Assembly (NCBI RefSeq): GCF_035325925.1
Contig: NZ_DAOKZA010000019.1
Span: 1 to 64,000, forward strand
Length of the DNA stretch: 64,000 bases
Direction of reading: 5' to 3'
Source of the DNA: Calidifontimicrobium sp035325925
Lineage (GTDB): Bacteria > Pseudomonadota > Gammaproteobacteria > Burkholderiales > Burkholderiaceae_C
Shown: positions 43,272 through 52,058 of the stretch, one piece after another
How positions within the stretch are numbered: the stretch's first letter is position 1
Layout of the letters: each line of letters starts with the position of its first letter
Made by a program: the position numbers and the translations under genes
The notes under the pieces: model-generated
Seen by the model: only the letters and a program-made list of their open reading frames with translations
The model's database searches: none
What the model was told of the DNA's origin: nothing

Positions 43272-43334
43272 GGCAGGCACTCCGGCCTTGGGTCCGGCAA
43301 CCCGGTGAGCGGGCGCGCCACTGTTCAAGCGGCC

Positions 43335-43408
43335 GCCGCGGGCCCGGCTTCGCCGGTCCGTCGGCGGCGCCGGTCGACGCGGAGGCGCCGAAGGCGCTGC
43401 GGGGGGCG
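43335..43408 (-). repeat. Copy 3 of the dispersed two-hairpin repeat
   Basis: On the minus strand a C-run and the core AGCGCCTTCGGCGCCT (43398-43383) begin right after the Bug gene stop. About 25 bases later comes the second hairpin, ACCGGCGAAGCCGG. It fills most of the 138-base space before iorB and could reduce iorB expression. Confidence 0.65.
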
Positions 43409-43409
43409 T

Positions 43410-44399
43410 TCACTCGACCTTGATCCCGGCTTCCTGGATGAACTTGCCGAACCGCGCGCGGTCGGCGTTCTGGCGGTCGATGAACTCCTGCCGGCTGGCG
43501 GCCATCACCTCGCCGCCGATGGTGCGGATCGCCTCCTGCACCTTCGGCGTGGCCAGCGCCTTGTTCACCTCGTCGTGCAGCCGCGCGACCAGCGCCGCCG
43601 GCGTGGCGCCCGGCGCGTAGACGCCGAAGACGGTGTCGGCGTCGAAGCCCGGATAGCCCGACTCGTCGAGCGTCGGGGTGTTCGGCAGTTGCGACGCGCG
43701 CTTCGGGCTGCCGACCGCGAGCAGCCTGAGCTTGCCCTCGGCGGCGTGCCTCAGCCCTGGGCCGGGGTCGAACATGAACTGCACCTGCCCGGCGAGCAGG
43801 TCGGTCAGCGCCGGCGCGGCGCCGCGGTACGGCACGTGCGTGGCCTGGAAGCCGGCCTGGCGCGCGAACATCTCGCCGGCCAGGTGCGGCGAACTGCCCT
43901 GCCCCGCCGAGCCGTAGCTGAGCCTGCCCGGGTTCGCCTTCGCGTAGGCGACGAACTCGGCGACGCTGTTGACCGGCAGCGTCGGGTGCACGGTCAGGTA
44001 CACCAGCACGCGCGCCACCGACGCGACCGGCTGGAGGTCCTTCTCGGCGTCGAACGGCATCTGCTTGTAGATGAACGGGTTGACCGTCATCGCGCCGCCG
44101 CTGCTCATCAGCAGCGTGTAGCCGTCGGCCGGCGACTTGGCGACCTGCTCGGCGCCGATGTTGCCGTTGGCGCCGGGCTTGTTCTCGACGACGACCTGCT
44201 GCCTGAGCGACTCGCTCATCGCCCCGGCGACGGCGCGGCCGATCACGTCGGCGGCGCCGCCTGGCGGGAAGTTGACGACCAGCTTGATCGGCTTGTCGGG
44301 AAAGGTCTGCGCGGCCGCGGTGGCCGGCAGCGCGGCCGCGGCCAGCGCGCAGGCGAGCGCCAGCGCGTGGCGGCGGGTGGGGGTCGGGGCTCGGTGCAT
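43410..44399 (-). CDS. Bug-family (tripartite tricarboxylate transporter type) substrate-binding protein
   Basis: This 329-residue periplasmic protein has a twin-arginine-like start (PTRRHALALACALAAAALP) and cleavage near AAAQTFP. The mature start FPDKPIKLVVNFPPGGAADV, the segment VVVENKPGANGNIGAEQVAKS and the loop HVPYRGAAPALTDLLAGQVQ are diagnostic of Bug proteins, which bind carboxylates or aromatic acids. GAGGAG precedes the ATG. Its place between iorA and iorB suggests capture of an aryl pyruvate or related acid. TctA/TctB membrane genes are not in the window. Confidence 0.92.
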   Translation of the reverse strand: MHRAPTPTRRHALALACALAAAALPATAAAQTFPDKPIKLVVNFPPGGAADVIGRAVAGAMSESLRQQVVVENKPGANGNIGAEQVAKSPADGYTLLMSSGGAMTVNPFIYKQMPFDAEKDLQPVASVARVLVYLTVHPTLPVNSVAEFVAYAKANPGRLSYGSAGQGSSPHLAGEMFARQAGFQATHVPYRGAAPALTDLLAGQVQFMFDPGPGLRHAAEGKLRLLAVGSPKRASQLPNTPTLDESGYPGFDADTVFGVYAPGATPAALVARLHDEVNKALATPKVQEAIRTIGGEVMAASRQEFIDRQNADRARFGKFIQEAGIKVE

Positions 44400-44440
44400 C
44401 GTCGTCTCCTCGTTCGTCGGGGGTGTCGGGGCCCAGGGGA

Positions 44441-46591
44441 TCAGGCGGTCTGCAGCGCGCGCACGAACGGCGCGCGCAGCCGGTGCAGCAGCGTTTCGTA
44501 CCACTTCGGGTGGCGCACGACCTCGGCTCGGTAGAACGACGGGCACAGCGTCGCCGCGTGCGCGTTCGCGCCGCACAGGCCGCAGCCGACGCAGCCGTCG
44601 ACCACGGTGGCCACCGGGTCGACCTTCAGCGTGTCGGGGTTGTCCTTCAGCGTCAGCGTCGGGCAGCCCGACAGGCGGATGCACGCGTGGTCGCCAGTGC
44701 ACACGTCCTCGTCGACGCCGTACTTCACGCGCACGACGCGCTCGCCGCGGCGCAGCAGGTCGGCGACCCACGGCCTGACGCGGCGCTGGCGCTCGAGCTG
44801 GCACTCGCCGTCGGCGACGATCACCTTCAGCCCCGCGAACTCGGTGGTCAGCGCCTCGGCCAGCGTGCGGCGCATCGCGTCGACCTCGTAGCTGTGCACG
44901 GTGCGCAGCCACTGCACGCCCAGCCCCTGCAGCGTCTTCTCGATGGTCTGGTTCTTGTGCACCAGGCTCTGGTGCTTGTCGGCCACGGCGGCCTTCACCT
45001 CGTCGTCGGGCGTCGAGATGATGTCCTGCGTGCCGGTGGCCGAGGTGTAGCCGTTCTTCATGATCAGCAGCACCGCGTCGTCGCCATTGAACAGCGCCGA
45101 CTGCACGCCGGTCAGCAGCCCGTTGTGCCAGAACCCGCCGTCGCCCATGATCGCGATCGAGCGGCGCTGCATCATCGGGCTGACGCCGGCGCGGCTGGCC
45201 AGGCTCATGCCGTAGCCGAGGATCGAGTGCCCCGAGCTGAACGGCTCGAAGGTGGCGAAGGCGTGGCAGCCGATGTCGGCGGCGACGTGCACGCGGCCGA
45301 CCTCGCGCTGCGCGAGCTCGAGCGCCGAGAACACCGGCCGCTCGGGGCAGCCGACGCAGAACCCCGGCGGGCGCGGCGGCAACGCGCCGGCAGACTGCGC
45401 CACCTCGTCGCGGCGGCGCCGGTTGGCGTCGAGCCAGGCGCGCGCGGGCACCGCGTCGACCTGCGGCAGGTGCGCGTCGACGAAGCCCAGCAGCCCCTGC
45501 GCGACGGCCTCGACGGTGTACTCGCCGGCCGCCGGCCACAGGTCCTTGCCGTGCACCGGGGTCGGCACGCCAGCGCGGCGCAGCGCGGCGAGGATGTCCT
45601 TCTCGATGTACTCGGGGCTGCCCTCCTCGAGAACGCCGACCGCGCGCTTGCCGGCGCAGAACGCGACGATCTCGTCGGGCACCAGCGGGAAGGTCACGTT
45701 GAGCACCAGCAGCGGCACGCGGCTGGCGCCGAAGGCGTCGGCCAGCCCGAGTTGCTGCAGCGCGCGGATCGCCGCGTTGAACAGCCCCCCCTGCACGATC
45801 AGCCCGACGTCGGCCAGTTCGCCGTCGATGCGGTCGTTGAGGCGGTGCTCGGCGATGTAACGCTGCGCCGCCGGGATGCGCTGCTCGACCTTGAGCTTCT
45901 CGTGGCGGAAGGTCACCGGCGGGTGTGCCAGGCGCATGTAGTCGAAGCCGGCCGGCTCATCGATGAGGTGGCGCGTCGAGCGCGCCGGCGCGACGTTGTC
46001 CTTGCACGCGAAGCGCCCGCGCACGTGGCAGGCACGGATGCGCAGTTCGAGGATCGCCGGCATGTTCGACGCCTCCGACAGCGCGAAGCCGTGTTCGACC
46101 ATCCTCACCATCGCCGGCAGCTCGGGGCGCGGGTCGAGCAGCAGCATCGTGCTCTTCGCCGCGTAGGCGTGGGTGCGCTCCTGGATCACGCTGGCGCCCT
46201 CTCCGTAGTCCTCGCCGACGACGACCAGCGCGCCGCCGACCACGCCGGGCGACGCCAGGTTGCTCAGCGCGTCGGCGGCGACGTTGGTGCCGACGATCGA
46301 CTTCCACGTCACCGCGCCGCGCAGCGGGTAGTGCAGGCTGGCGCCGAGCATCGCCGCGGCCGACGCCTCGTTGGCGCAGGCCTCGACGTGCACGCCCAGC
46401 GTGTCGACGTAGGGCCGCGCCTGCACCATCACGTCGAGCAGGTGCGACACCGGCGCGCCCTGGTAGCCGCCGATGTAGGCCACGCCCGACTGCAGCAGCG
46501 CCTTCGTGATCGCCAGGATGCCTTCGCCCTGGAAGGTCTCGCCGGCGCCCTTCTTCAGCTGCTCGATCTCTTCGGTGAACTGGACTTCCAC
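44441..46591 (-). CDS. iorA: Indolepyruvate ferredoxin oxidoreductase, alpha-type subunit
   Basis: This 716-residue enzyme uses thiamine diphosphate and iron-sulfur clusters to convert aryl pyruvates to aryl-acetyl-CoA. The N-terminal pyrimidine-binding region has YIGGYQGAPVSHLLDVM and HVEACANEASAAAMLGAS. The TPP/Mg motif is IMGDGGFWHNGLLTG. Near the C-terminus are two cysteine sets, CTGDHACIRLSGCP and CVGCGLC..CP, for 4Fe-4S clusters. Start GTG 46591 has only a weak ribosome site. A LysR gene diverges 95 bases away and is the likely regulator. The electron acceptor is not evident. Confidence 0.93.
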   Translation of the reverse strand: MEVQFTEEIEQLKKGAGETFQGEGILAITKALLQSGVAYIGGYQGAPVSHLLDVMVQARPYVDTLGVHVEACANEASAAAMLGASLHYPLRGAVTWKSIVGTNVAADALSNLASPGVVGGALVVVGEDYGEGASVIQERTHAYAAKSTMLLLDPRPELPAMVRMVEHGFALSEASNMPAILELRIRACHVRGRFACKDNVAPARSTRHLIDEPAGFDYMRLAHPPVTFRHEKLKVEQRIPAAQRYIAEHRLNDRIDGELADVGLIVQGGLFNAAIRALQQLGLADAFGASRVPLLVLNVTFPLVPDEIVAFCAGKRAVGVLEEGSPEYIEKDILAALRRAGVPTPVHGKDLWPAAGEYTVEAVAQGLLGFVDAHLPQVDAVPARAWLDANRRRRDEVAQSAGALPPRPPGFCVGCPERPVFSALELAQREVGRVHVAADIGCHAFATFEPFSSGHSILGYGMSLASRAGVSPMMQRRSIAIMGDGGFWHNGLLTGVQSALFNGDDAVLLIMKNGYTSATGTQDIISTPDDEVKAAVADKHQSLVHKNQTIEKTLQGLGVQWLRTVHSYEVDAMRRTLAEALTTEFAGLKVIVADGECQLERQRRVRPWVADLLRRGERVVRVKYGVDEDVCTGDHACIRLSGCPTLTLKDNPDTLKVDPVATVVDGCVGCGLCGANAHAATLCPSFYRAEVVRHPKWYETLLHRLRAPFVRALQTA

Positions 46592-46673
46592 GCGCTGCGA
46601 CGCCCTTGACGACGGTCAAAGGCATGACTCTAGGCGCCCAACCGTCATGCGTCCATGCGATGCACCCACTATC

Positions 46674-46679
46674 TATGAT
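46674..46679 (+). promoter_or_regulatory. -10-like TATGAT abutting the LysR start codon
   Basis: Seven bases (TCACGGC) separate it from the ATG at 46687, and no Shine-Dalgarno sequence is present. The surrounding divergent space (46592-46686) is where a LysR operator for iorA would be expected, but I could not pick a clear T-N11-A box. Confidence 0.45.
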
Positions 46680-46686
46680 TCACGGC

Positions 46687-47613
46687 ATGCATATTCGAGA
46701 CCTCGACCTGAACCTGCTGCACGTGTTCCAGGCCGTGCACGAAGCGCGCAACGTCAGCCGCGCCGCCGAGCGGCTCGGGTTGTCGCAGCCGGCCGCCAGC
46801 CACGCGCTGACGCGGCTGCGCCTGGCGCTGCGCGACCCGCTGTTCGTGCGCGCGGCAGGCGGCGTCGCGCCGACACCCAGGGCGCAGCAGTTCGCGCGCC
46901 AGGTCGACGCCGCACTGCGCCTGCTCGACGCGGCGGTCCACGAGGTCGACGCCTTCGACCCTTCGCGCTCGCGCCGCCGCTTCACGCTGCACCTGAGCGA
47001 CATCGGCGCCGACGAGTTCCTGCCGCTGCTGATGGCCGAGGTCGGCGCGCAGGCGCCGGGGGTGCAGGTCGAGGCGGTGCAGCTCGACCCCGGCACGATC
47101 GGCGCGGCGCTCGAGGAGGGGCGGCTCGACCTGGCGTTCGGCTACCTGCCGGCGCTGGTGGGCACCGAGCACGCGCCGCTGCTCGAGGAGCGCTACGTCG
47201 TGCTGCTGCGCCGCGGCCACCCGCTGGCGGCCAAGCTCACCGACCGCGCCGCGCTCGAGCGGCTGGACTTCATCGTCGTCAGGAGCCACGCCGAGCCGGC
47301 ACGTGCGCTGCACATGCTCGGTCTCGAGCCGCGCATCCGGCTGGCGCTGCCGCACTTCATGGTCGTGCCGACGATCCTCGCGGCCACGGACCTGGCGGTG
47401 ATCCTGCCGCTGCGCCCGGCGCTGCGCTTCGCGCGCCTGCACCCGTTGCAGGTCGTCGAGCCGGACCTCGGGCTGCCGCCGTTCACGGTGTCGATGCACT
47501 GGCACTGGCGCTTCCAGCACGACAGCGCCCACCGCTGGCTGCGCGGCATCGCGCAGGCGATGCAGCTGCCCGTGGTCAGTCCGCCAGCTCGCCCCAGGGC
47601 AGCAGCAGCGTGA
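46687..47613 (+). CDS. LysR family transcriptional regulator of the ior genes
   Basis: This 308-residue regulator has the winged helix at the start (IRDLDLNLLHVFQAVHEARNVSRAAERLG, LSQPAASHALTRLR) and a two-lobed effector domain with RFTLHLSDIGADEFLP. The pattern SDIGxxEFLP is typical of the NahR/LinR-like LysR subgroup that senses aromatic compounds. It is divergent from iorA. Start ATG 46687 gives the canonical N-terminus. Its last 38 bases overlap the end of the convergent wax ester synthase gene. Confidence 0.9.
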   Translation: MHIRDLDLNLLHVFQAVHEARNVSRAAERLGLSQPAASHALTRLRLALRDPLFVRAAGGVAPTPRAQQFARQVDAALRLLDAAVHEVDAFDPSRSRRRFTLHLSDIGADEFLPLLMAEVGAQAPGVQVEAVQLDPGTIGAALEEGRLDLAFGYLPALVGTEHAPLLEERYVVLLRRGHPLAAKLTDRAALERLDFIVVRSHAEPARALHMLGLEPRIRLALPHFMVVPTILAATDLAVILPLRPALRFARLHPLQVVEPDLGLPPFTVSMHWHWRFQHDSAHRWLRGIAQAMQLPVVSPPARPRAAAA

Positions 47614-49006
47614 TCCACAGCAGCTTCTCGAACTCGGGGCCGAAGCGGTCGATGATCCTCTGCGGCTCGGCGCACAGCTTCTTGTCGGTGATCAGCCCGA
47701 ACTGCACGCCGCCGGCGTAGCTGAGGATCGACACGCCCATGCCGATGTGCCCCGACTGCGGCACCCAGAACATGTTCTGCCGCAGCGTCGAGCCGCAGAA
47801 CTTCAGCGGTTCGCGCGGGCCCGGGACGTTGGTCATCACCGCGGTGGTCTTCTTCGCGAACAGGTTCGTGATGAAGTCCTGCGCCGGCTTGACCAGCAGC
47901 CCGCTGGCCGCGAGGATGGCGAACGCCAGCAGCGGCTGGTAGCTGCCCTTCAGTTCGGCCATGCGCGCGCGCACCGCGTAGACGCGCTCGACCGGGTTGG
48001 CGATACCGATCGGCAGCACCAGCGGCACCAGCCCGAAGCGGTTGCCCAGCTGGTGCGCCTGTTCGGCCGGACGCAGGTTGACCGGCACCAGCGCGCGGAT
48101 CTCCTTGCCGGCGGGGTCGTCGCCGACCTCGCGCAGGTACTCGCCGATCGCGCCGGCCACGCACGACAGCAGCACGTCGTTGACCGAGCAGTTCAGCGCC
48201 TTGCCGATCGCCTTGACGTCGTCCAGCGGCAGCGGCTCGCACCACGCGACGCGCTTGATGCCCACCGGACGGCCCTTGAGCCGCGTCTTCGAGTCGTCGG
48301 GCATCAGCGCCAGCGCCGCGGCATCGCTGACCACCTGCATGCCGGCACGCGCCATGTCGAGCGAGCCGGCCAGCGGGCGCTGCGGGTTCGACAGCATCTC
48401 GATCGACCTGACCACGCCCTCGCCGTACATGCCGATCGCCTTGACCGTCAGGTCGGTCAGCGGGCGCACCACCGCGTCGGCGAGCCAGTCGCCGTCGTGG
48501 CCGTGCTCGCGGTGCTCGCGGCGCCGCGGCGGCGCGTGCCCGCCGTCGGTGATCGAGTGCAGCACCGACATCAGCGCGATGCCGTCGGCGATGCAGTGGT
48601 GGATGCGGATGATCACCGCGCTGCCGCCCTCGTAGTCGTCGATCAGGTGCCAGTGCCACAGCGGATGCTCGCGATCCAGCGGCGTGGTCGCCAGCTCGGC
48701 GGCGCGCGCCTGCAGCGCCTGGCGCTGGCTGCGCCCGCGCTGCGGCGCGAGCCGTTCGCGGCTGACGTGGCGCTCGACGTCGAAGTTCTCGTCCTCGACC
48801 CACAGGTAGCCCAGCGCGTCCTCGACCACCTTCTGGCGGAAGCGCGGGTAGCGCAGCATCGTGTGGCGCAGCCGCTCGCACAGCGCCTCGTAGCCGACCG
48901 CCGGCGTGAGCAGCCAGATGCCGGTGATCACCATCAGGTTGACGTCGCTGTCCATGCGCAGCCACGCGGTATCGACGCGCGACATGCGCTCGGCGGCGCT
49001 GGACAT
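47576..49006 (-). CDS. Wax ester synthase / diacylglycerol acyltransferase (WS/DGAT)
   Basis: This 476-residue acyltransferase makes wax esters or triacylglycerol from acyl-CoA. The catalytic motif HHCIADG lies at 136-142 (HHxxxDG, intact). The start MSSAAERMSRVDTAWLRMDSD and the C-terminal motif MTNVPGPREPLKF are family hallmarks. GAGGAG lies 7 bases before ATG 49006. It is divergent from an acyl-CoA-binding protein gene with 94 bases between, an apt partner for acyl-CoA supply. Whether it prefers alcohols or diacylglycerol cannot be told. Confidence 0.92.
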   Translation of the reverse strand: MSSAAERMSRVDTAWLRMDSDVNLMVITGIWLLTPAVGYEALCERLRHTMLRYPRFRQKVVEDALGYLWVEDENFDVERHVSRERLAPQRGRSQRQALQARAAELATTPLDREHPLWHWHLIDDYEGGSAVIIRIHHCIADGIALMSVLHSITDGGHAPPRRREHREHGHDGDWLADAVVRPLTDLTVKAIGMYGEGVVRSIEMLSNPQRPLAGSLDMARAGMQVVSDAAALALMPDDSKTRLKGRPVGIKRVAWCEPLPLDDVKAIGKALNCSVNDVLLSCVAGAIGEYLREVGDDPAGKEIRALVPVNLRPAEQAHQLGNRFGLVPLVLPIGIANPVERVYAVRARMAELKGSYQPLLAFAILAASGLLVKPAQDFITNLFAKKTTAVMTNVPGPREPLKFCGSTLRQNMFWVPQSGHIGMGVSILSYAGGVQFGLITDKKLCAEPQRIIDRFGPEFEKLLWITLLLPWGELAD

Positions 49007-49100
49007 GGGGATCTCCTCGACGGCGGGTGGTGGGGCGCGGCGACGATGCTGGTTAACATCGACCGCGTCAACTGTCATTTTCACCCACCGGAGACCCGCG

Positions 49101-49355
49101 ATGGCCGACCTCAAGTCCCGCTTCGAACAGGCCGTGGCCGACAGCAAGCAGCTGCCCGAGAAGCCCGACAACGCGACGCTGCTGCAGATCTACTCGCTGT
49201 ACAAGCAGGCCACCGAAGGCGACGTGCAGGGCAGGCGCCCCGGCTTCACCGACATGGTCGGGCGCGCCAAGTGGGACGCCTGGGACGGCCAGAAGGGCAA
49301 GGACGCGAACACGGCGATGCAGGAGTACGTCGACCTCATCGAATCGCTGAAGTGA
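49101..49355 (+). CDS. Acyl-CoA-binding protein (ACBP)
   Basis: This 84-residue protein has the four-helix ACBP fold: MADLKSRFEQAVADSKQLPE, then YSLYKQATEGDV with the acyl-CoA-contacting Tyr and Lys, then RAKWDAWDGQKGKD. ACBP is mainly eukaryotic but occurs in some Proteobacteria, Burkholderiales included. It buffers long-chain acyl-CoA. CGGAGA is 7-8 bases before the ATG. It is divergent from the WS/DGAT gene, which suggests co-control. A copy of the dispersed repeat starts right after its stop codon. Confidence 0.93.
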   Translation: MADLKSRFEQAVADSKQLPEKPDNATLLQIYSLYKQATEGDVQGRRPGFTDMVGRAKWDAWDGQKGKDANTAMQEYVDLIESLK

Positions 49356-49425
49356 CCCCCCGCAGCGCCTTCGACGCCTTCCTCCCCACGGGGCAGCGCC
49401 GGCGGACCGGCGACGCCGGCTCCGC
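49356..49425 (+). repeat. Copy 4 of the dispersed two-hairpin repeat (degenerate)
   Basis: Starting one base after the ACBP stop, a C-run is followed by AGCGCCTTCGACGCCT (49364-49379; one change from the core) and, about 25 bases later, CCGGC-GAC-GCCGG. The changes weaken both loops but keep the layout. Confidence 0.55.
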
Positions 49426-49484
49426 GGCGGTCGCCCGAGAGATCGCGGGTCGCGGCTGGCGCGCGCCGCGGCGGAGCCGCTGAA

Positions 49485-50531
49485 GTGGCTGCCGTCTCGA
49501 TCGACCTGCGCAGCGACACGGTCACGCGGCCGACGCCTGCGATGCGCGCCGCGATGGCCGCCGCCGAGGTCGGCGACGACCAGTACGGCGAGGACCCGAC
49601 GACCACGCGGCTGCAGCACGAGGTGGCTGCGCTGCTCGGCAAGGAGGCCGCGCTGTGGCTGCCGTCGGGCACGATGGCCAACCAGGTCGCGCTGCGCACG
49701 CTCACGCGCCCCGGCGACGAGGTGGTCGCCGCGCGCGAGAGCCACGTCGGCTGGCACGAGGCCGGCGGCGCGGCGGCCAACGCCGGCGTGCAGCTGGTCG
49801 AGGTCGGCCGCGGCGGCGTGTTCGACGCCGACGACCTCGACGCCGCGATCAAGCCGGCGAGCCTGCCGGTGTTCGCGCCGACCACGCTGGTCACCGTCGA
49901 GAACACGCACAACCGCACCGGTGGCGTCGTGTTCGACCAGCGCGAGGTCGTGCGCCTGTGCGAGCGCGCCCGCGCGCGCGGCCTGGCGACCTACCTCGAC
50001 GGCGCGCGGCTGTGGAACGCCGCGGTGGCCAGCGGTCGCCCCGAAGCCGAGCTCGCCGCACCGTTCGACCTCGTCGGCGTCGCGTTCTCGAAGGGACTGG
50101 GCGCGCCGGGCGGGTCGCTGCTGGCCGGACGGCGCGAGCTGATCGACGCCGCGACGCGCCACCGGCGCCGCTTCGGCGGCGCGATGCGCCAGACCGGGCA
50201 CTACGCCGCGGCGGCGCTGCACGGCGTCGCGCACCACCGCGAGCGGCTGGCCGAGGACCACGCCCACGCGCGTCGGCTGGCCGAAGCGCTCGCCGGCTGC
50301 CCGGCGGTGCGGCTCGACCTGGCCACGGTGCAGACGAACATCGTCGTGTTCCACCTCGCGCCCGAAGGCCCCGACGCAGCGACGCTGGTCGCGCGCTCGC
50401 GCGACGCCGGCGTGCTGCTCAACGCGTTCGGCGCGCGCACCGTGCGCGCGGTGACGCACCTGGACGTGACGCGCGAGCAGGTCGACCGCGCCGCGGCGAC
50501 GCTGCTGCGGCTGCTCGCTCCGGCGGGCTGA
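49485..50531 (+). CDS. Low-specificity threonine aldolase
   Basis: This PLP enzyme cleaves threonine or allo-threonine to glycine and acetaldehyde. The 348-residue protein begins with IDLRSDTVTRPTPAMRAAMA, has GDDQYGEDPTTTRLQ and LPSGTMANQVA, and the PLP lysine in AFSKGLGAPGGSLLAG. GTG 49485 has GGAG 8 bases upstream. It is alone on its strand between ACBP and a convergent PHA-type gene, so no pathway partner is seen. Stereospecificity cannot be inferred. Confidence 0.92.
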   Translation: MAAVSIDLRSDTVTRPTPAMRAAMAAAEVGDDQYGEDPTTTRLQHEVAALLGKEAALWLPSGTMANQVALRTLTRPGDEVVAARESHVGWHEAGGAAANAGVQLVEVGRGGVFDADDLDAAIKPASLPVFAPTTLVTVENTHNRTGGVVFDQREVVRLCERARARGLATYLDGARLWNAAVASGRPEAELAAPFDLVGVAFSKGLGAPGGSLLAGRRELIDAATRHRRRFGGAMRQTGHYAAAALHGVAHHRERLAEDHAHARRLAEALAGCPAVRLDLATVQTNIVVFHLAPEGPDAATLVARSRDAGVLLNAFGARTVRAVTHLDVTREQVDRAAATLLRLLAPAG

Positions 50532-50557
50532 CCCCCCGCGCGAGCGGGCGCCGGCAC

Positions 50558-50950
50558 TCAGCCGGCCTTGCGCTTCGTGCCGGCCGCCTTGCCGTTGGCG
50601 GCCTTGGGCGCCGACTTGCCGGCGGCCTTCGCCGCGACCTTGGCGTTCGCCCCCTTGGTCGGTTTCGCCAGCAGCGCGTCGAGGTTCTTCTCGATCTCGG
50701 TCTCGATCGTCTTGCTGAAGGCGCCGAGCAGGAAGCCGAGCTTGGCCTGCAGGTCGAAGTGGTCGGGCGCGACGATCAGCTGCCCGTGCACGCCGCTGCG
50801 GTTGAACTCGACGGTGTCGCCGAACTCGCCCTCGATCACCGTGCACGCCATGCCGAACTTGGACTCGGCCTCCTCGGCCCAGCGCCACGCCACCTTGCGT
50901 GCGCCTTCGAGGCCCAGGTCGTGCTCGCGGTGGATGCGGATCTCGGACAC
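50558..50950 (-). CDS. Polyhydroxyalkanoic acid system family protein with basic C-terminal tail
   Basis: The first 95 residues match the PHA granule regulatory family (PHA_gran_rgn): IRIHREHDLGLEGARKVAW, FGDTVEFNRSGVHGQLIV, LQAKLGFLLGAFSKTIE. The last 35 residues form a Lys/Ala-rich tail (KPTKGANAKVAAKAAGK and so on) like histone H1 or AlgP, which could bind DNA or a granule surface. I place the start at GTG 50950 with GGAG 8 bases upstream; GTG 50977 would overlap the upstream gene. No PHA synthase is in the window. Its role is inferred from the family name. Confidence 0.8.
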   Translation of the reverse strand: MSEIRIHREHDLGLEGARKVAWRWAEEAESKFGMACTVIEGEFGDTVEFNRSGVHGQLIVAPDHFDLQAKLGFLLGAFSKTIETEIEKNLDALLAKPTKGANAKVAAKAAGKSAPKAANGKAAGTKRKAG

Positions 50951-50963
50951 TTCGACGACTCCA

Positions 50964-52058
50964 TCAGGGAATGGCACGCAGTGTCGCGTGGCGCTCGGCC
51001 TTCGGCAAGTCGGCCAGCCGGCGCACCTCGGCGTAGAAGCGGGCGAAGTCGCCGCCGCTGCGCTCGAACAGCCGCTCGAAGGCCGGCGCGAACTCGGTGT
51101 ACGCCGCCTGCACGCCCAACGCCGCGTTGTTGGCGCGCGCGAACCAGGCGTCGTAGCCGGCGAAGCCGCCCCACGCGTCGCGCTTCAGGCGTTCGTGGTC
51201 GGCGCGCAGGCGCGCGAACAGCTCGGCCTTCGCGGCGCGCTTGGCGTCGTCGGGCCGGTCGCTCGCGTACACCGCCTCGAGCTCGCGGCGCGCCGCCAGC
51301 GTCAGCGCGCGGAACTGGCGTCGTCGCGCGTCGAGCGCCGCGTACTCGGCGCGCGCGGCGTCGCCGGCGTGGCGCTCGAGCCAGCGCGCGCCGCCGATGC
51401 GCTCGACCGCGGTGGCGAACGACTCGTTGAACGCCGTGTCGTCGTCGACGTAGACGACGTGGTGCGCCAGTTCGTGGAACAGCAGCCGCGCCAGCTCGCC
51501 CTCGGGCCAGCCGACGAAGGTCGACAGCAGCGGGTCGCCGCCGAGCCACTCGAGCTTGCCCAGCGTCGAGTACGCCGGCACCGGGTAGACCAGCACCTCC
51601 CAGCCCTGCTCGCGCAACTGCCGCGCCATCGCGTCGGCGGCGGCGCGGTCGTAGTAGCCACGGTAGCCGACGCAGCCGACTACCGCGAAGCACCAGGTCT
51701 TGAGCTGCAGCGACAGCTCGGGCGCGGCGACGACGTTCCACACCGCGGCCGGGCGCCGCAGGTCGGCGTAGCGGCGGTAGCTGCGCGTGTCGGGCAGCTG
51801 CAGTTCGTCGACCGCGAAGCGGCGCAGCCGCTGCGCCAGCGCGAGCCGCTCGCGCAGCGCCGCCGGCGTGGCCTCGTCGGCAACCAGTTCGGCCACCGGG
51901 CGCGCGCGCTGCACCAGGTCCAGGTGGCCGCGCACCGACTGCGCGTAGTAGCCGACGCTGCTGCAGCCCGCGCCCAGGCACAGCGCACCCAGCGCCAGCG
52001 CCCCGATGAGCAGCGACGACGCGGCCAAGATCGCGGCGATGCGGGCGGCGCGGCGCAT
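50964..52058 (-). CDS. Predicted aminopeptidase lipoprotein
   Basis: This 364-residue protein has an N-terminal hydrophobic segment with lipobox LGAGC (Cys32), so it is a lipoprotein. The zinc site is LFHELAHHVVY, and EWLGGDPLLSTFVGWPEGEL precedes it; FNESFATAVERIGG carries a likely third ligand Glu. This matches the 'Aminopep' (PF10023) family of predicted zinc aminopeptidases. ATG 52058 overlaps the molybdopterin gene stop by one base (TGATG), so both are cotranscribed. Activity is untested as far as I know. Confidence 0.85.
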   Translation of the reverse strand: MRRAARIAAILAASSLLIGALALGALCLGAGCSSVGYYAQSVRGHLDLVQRARPVAELVADEATPAALRERLALAQRLRRFAVDELQLPDTRSYRRYADLRRPAAVWNVVAAPELSLQLKTWCFAVVGCVGYRGYYDRAAADAMARQLREQGWEVLVYPVPAYSTLGKLEWLGGDPLLSTFVGWPEGELARLLFHELAHHVVYVDDDTAFNESFATAVERIGGARWLERHAGDAARAEYAALDARRRQFRALTLAARRELEAVYASDRPDDAKRAAKAELFARLRADHERLKRDAWGGFAGYDAWFARANNAALGVQAAYTEFAPAFERLFERSGGDFARFYAEVRRLADLPKAERHATLRAIP

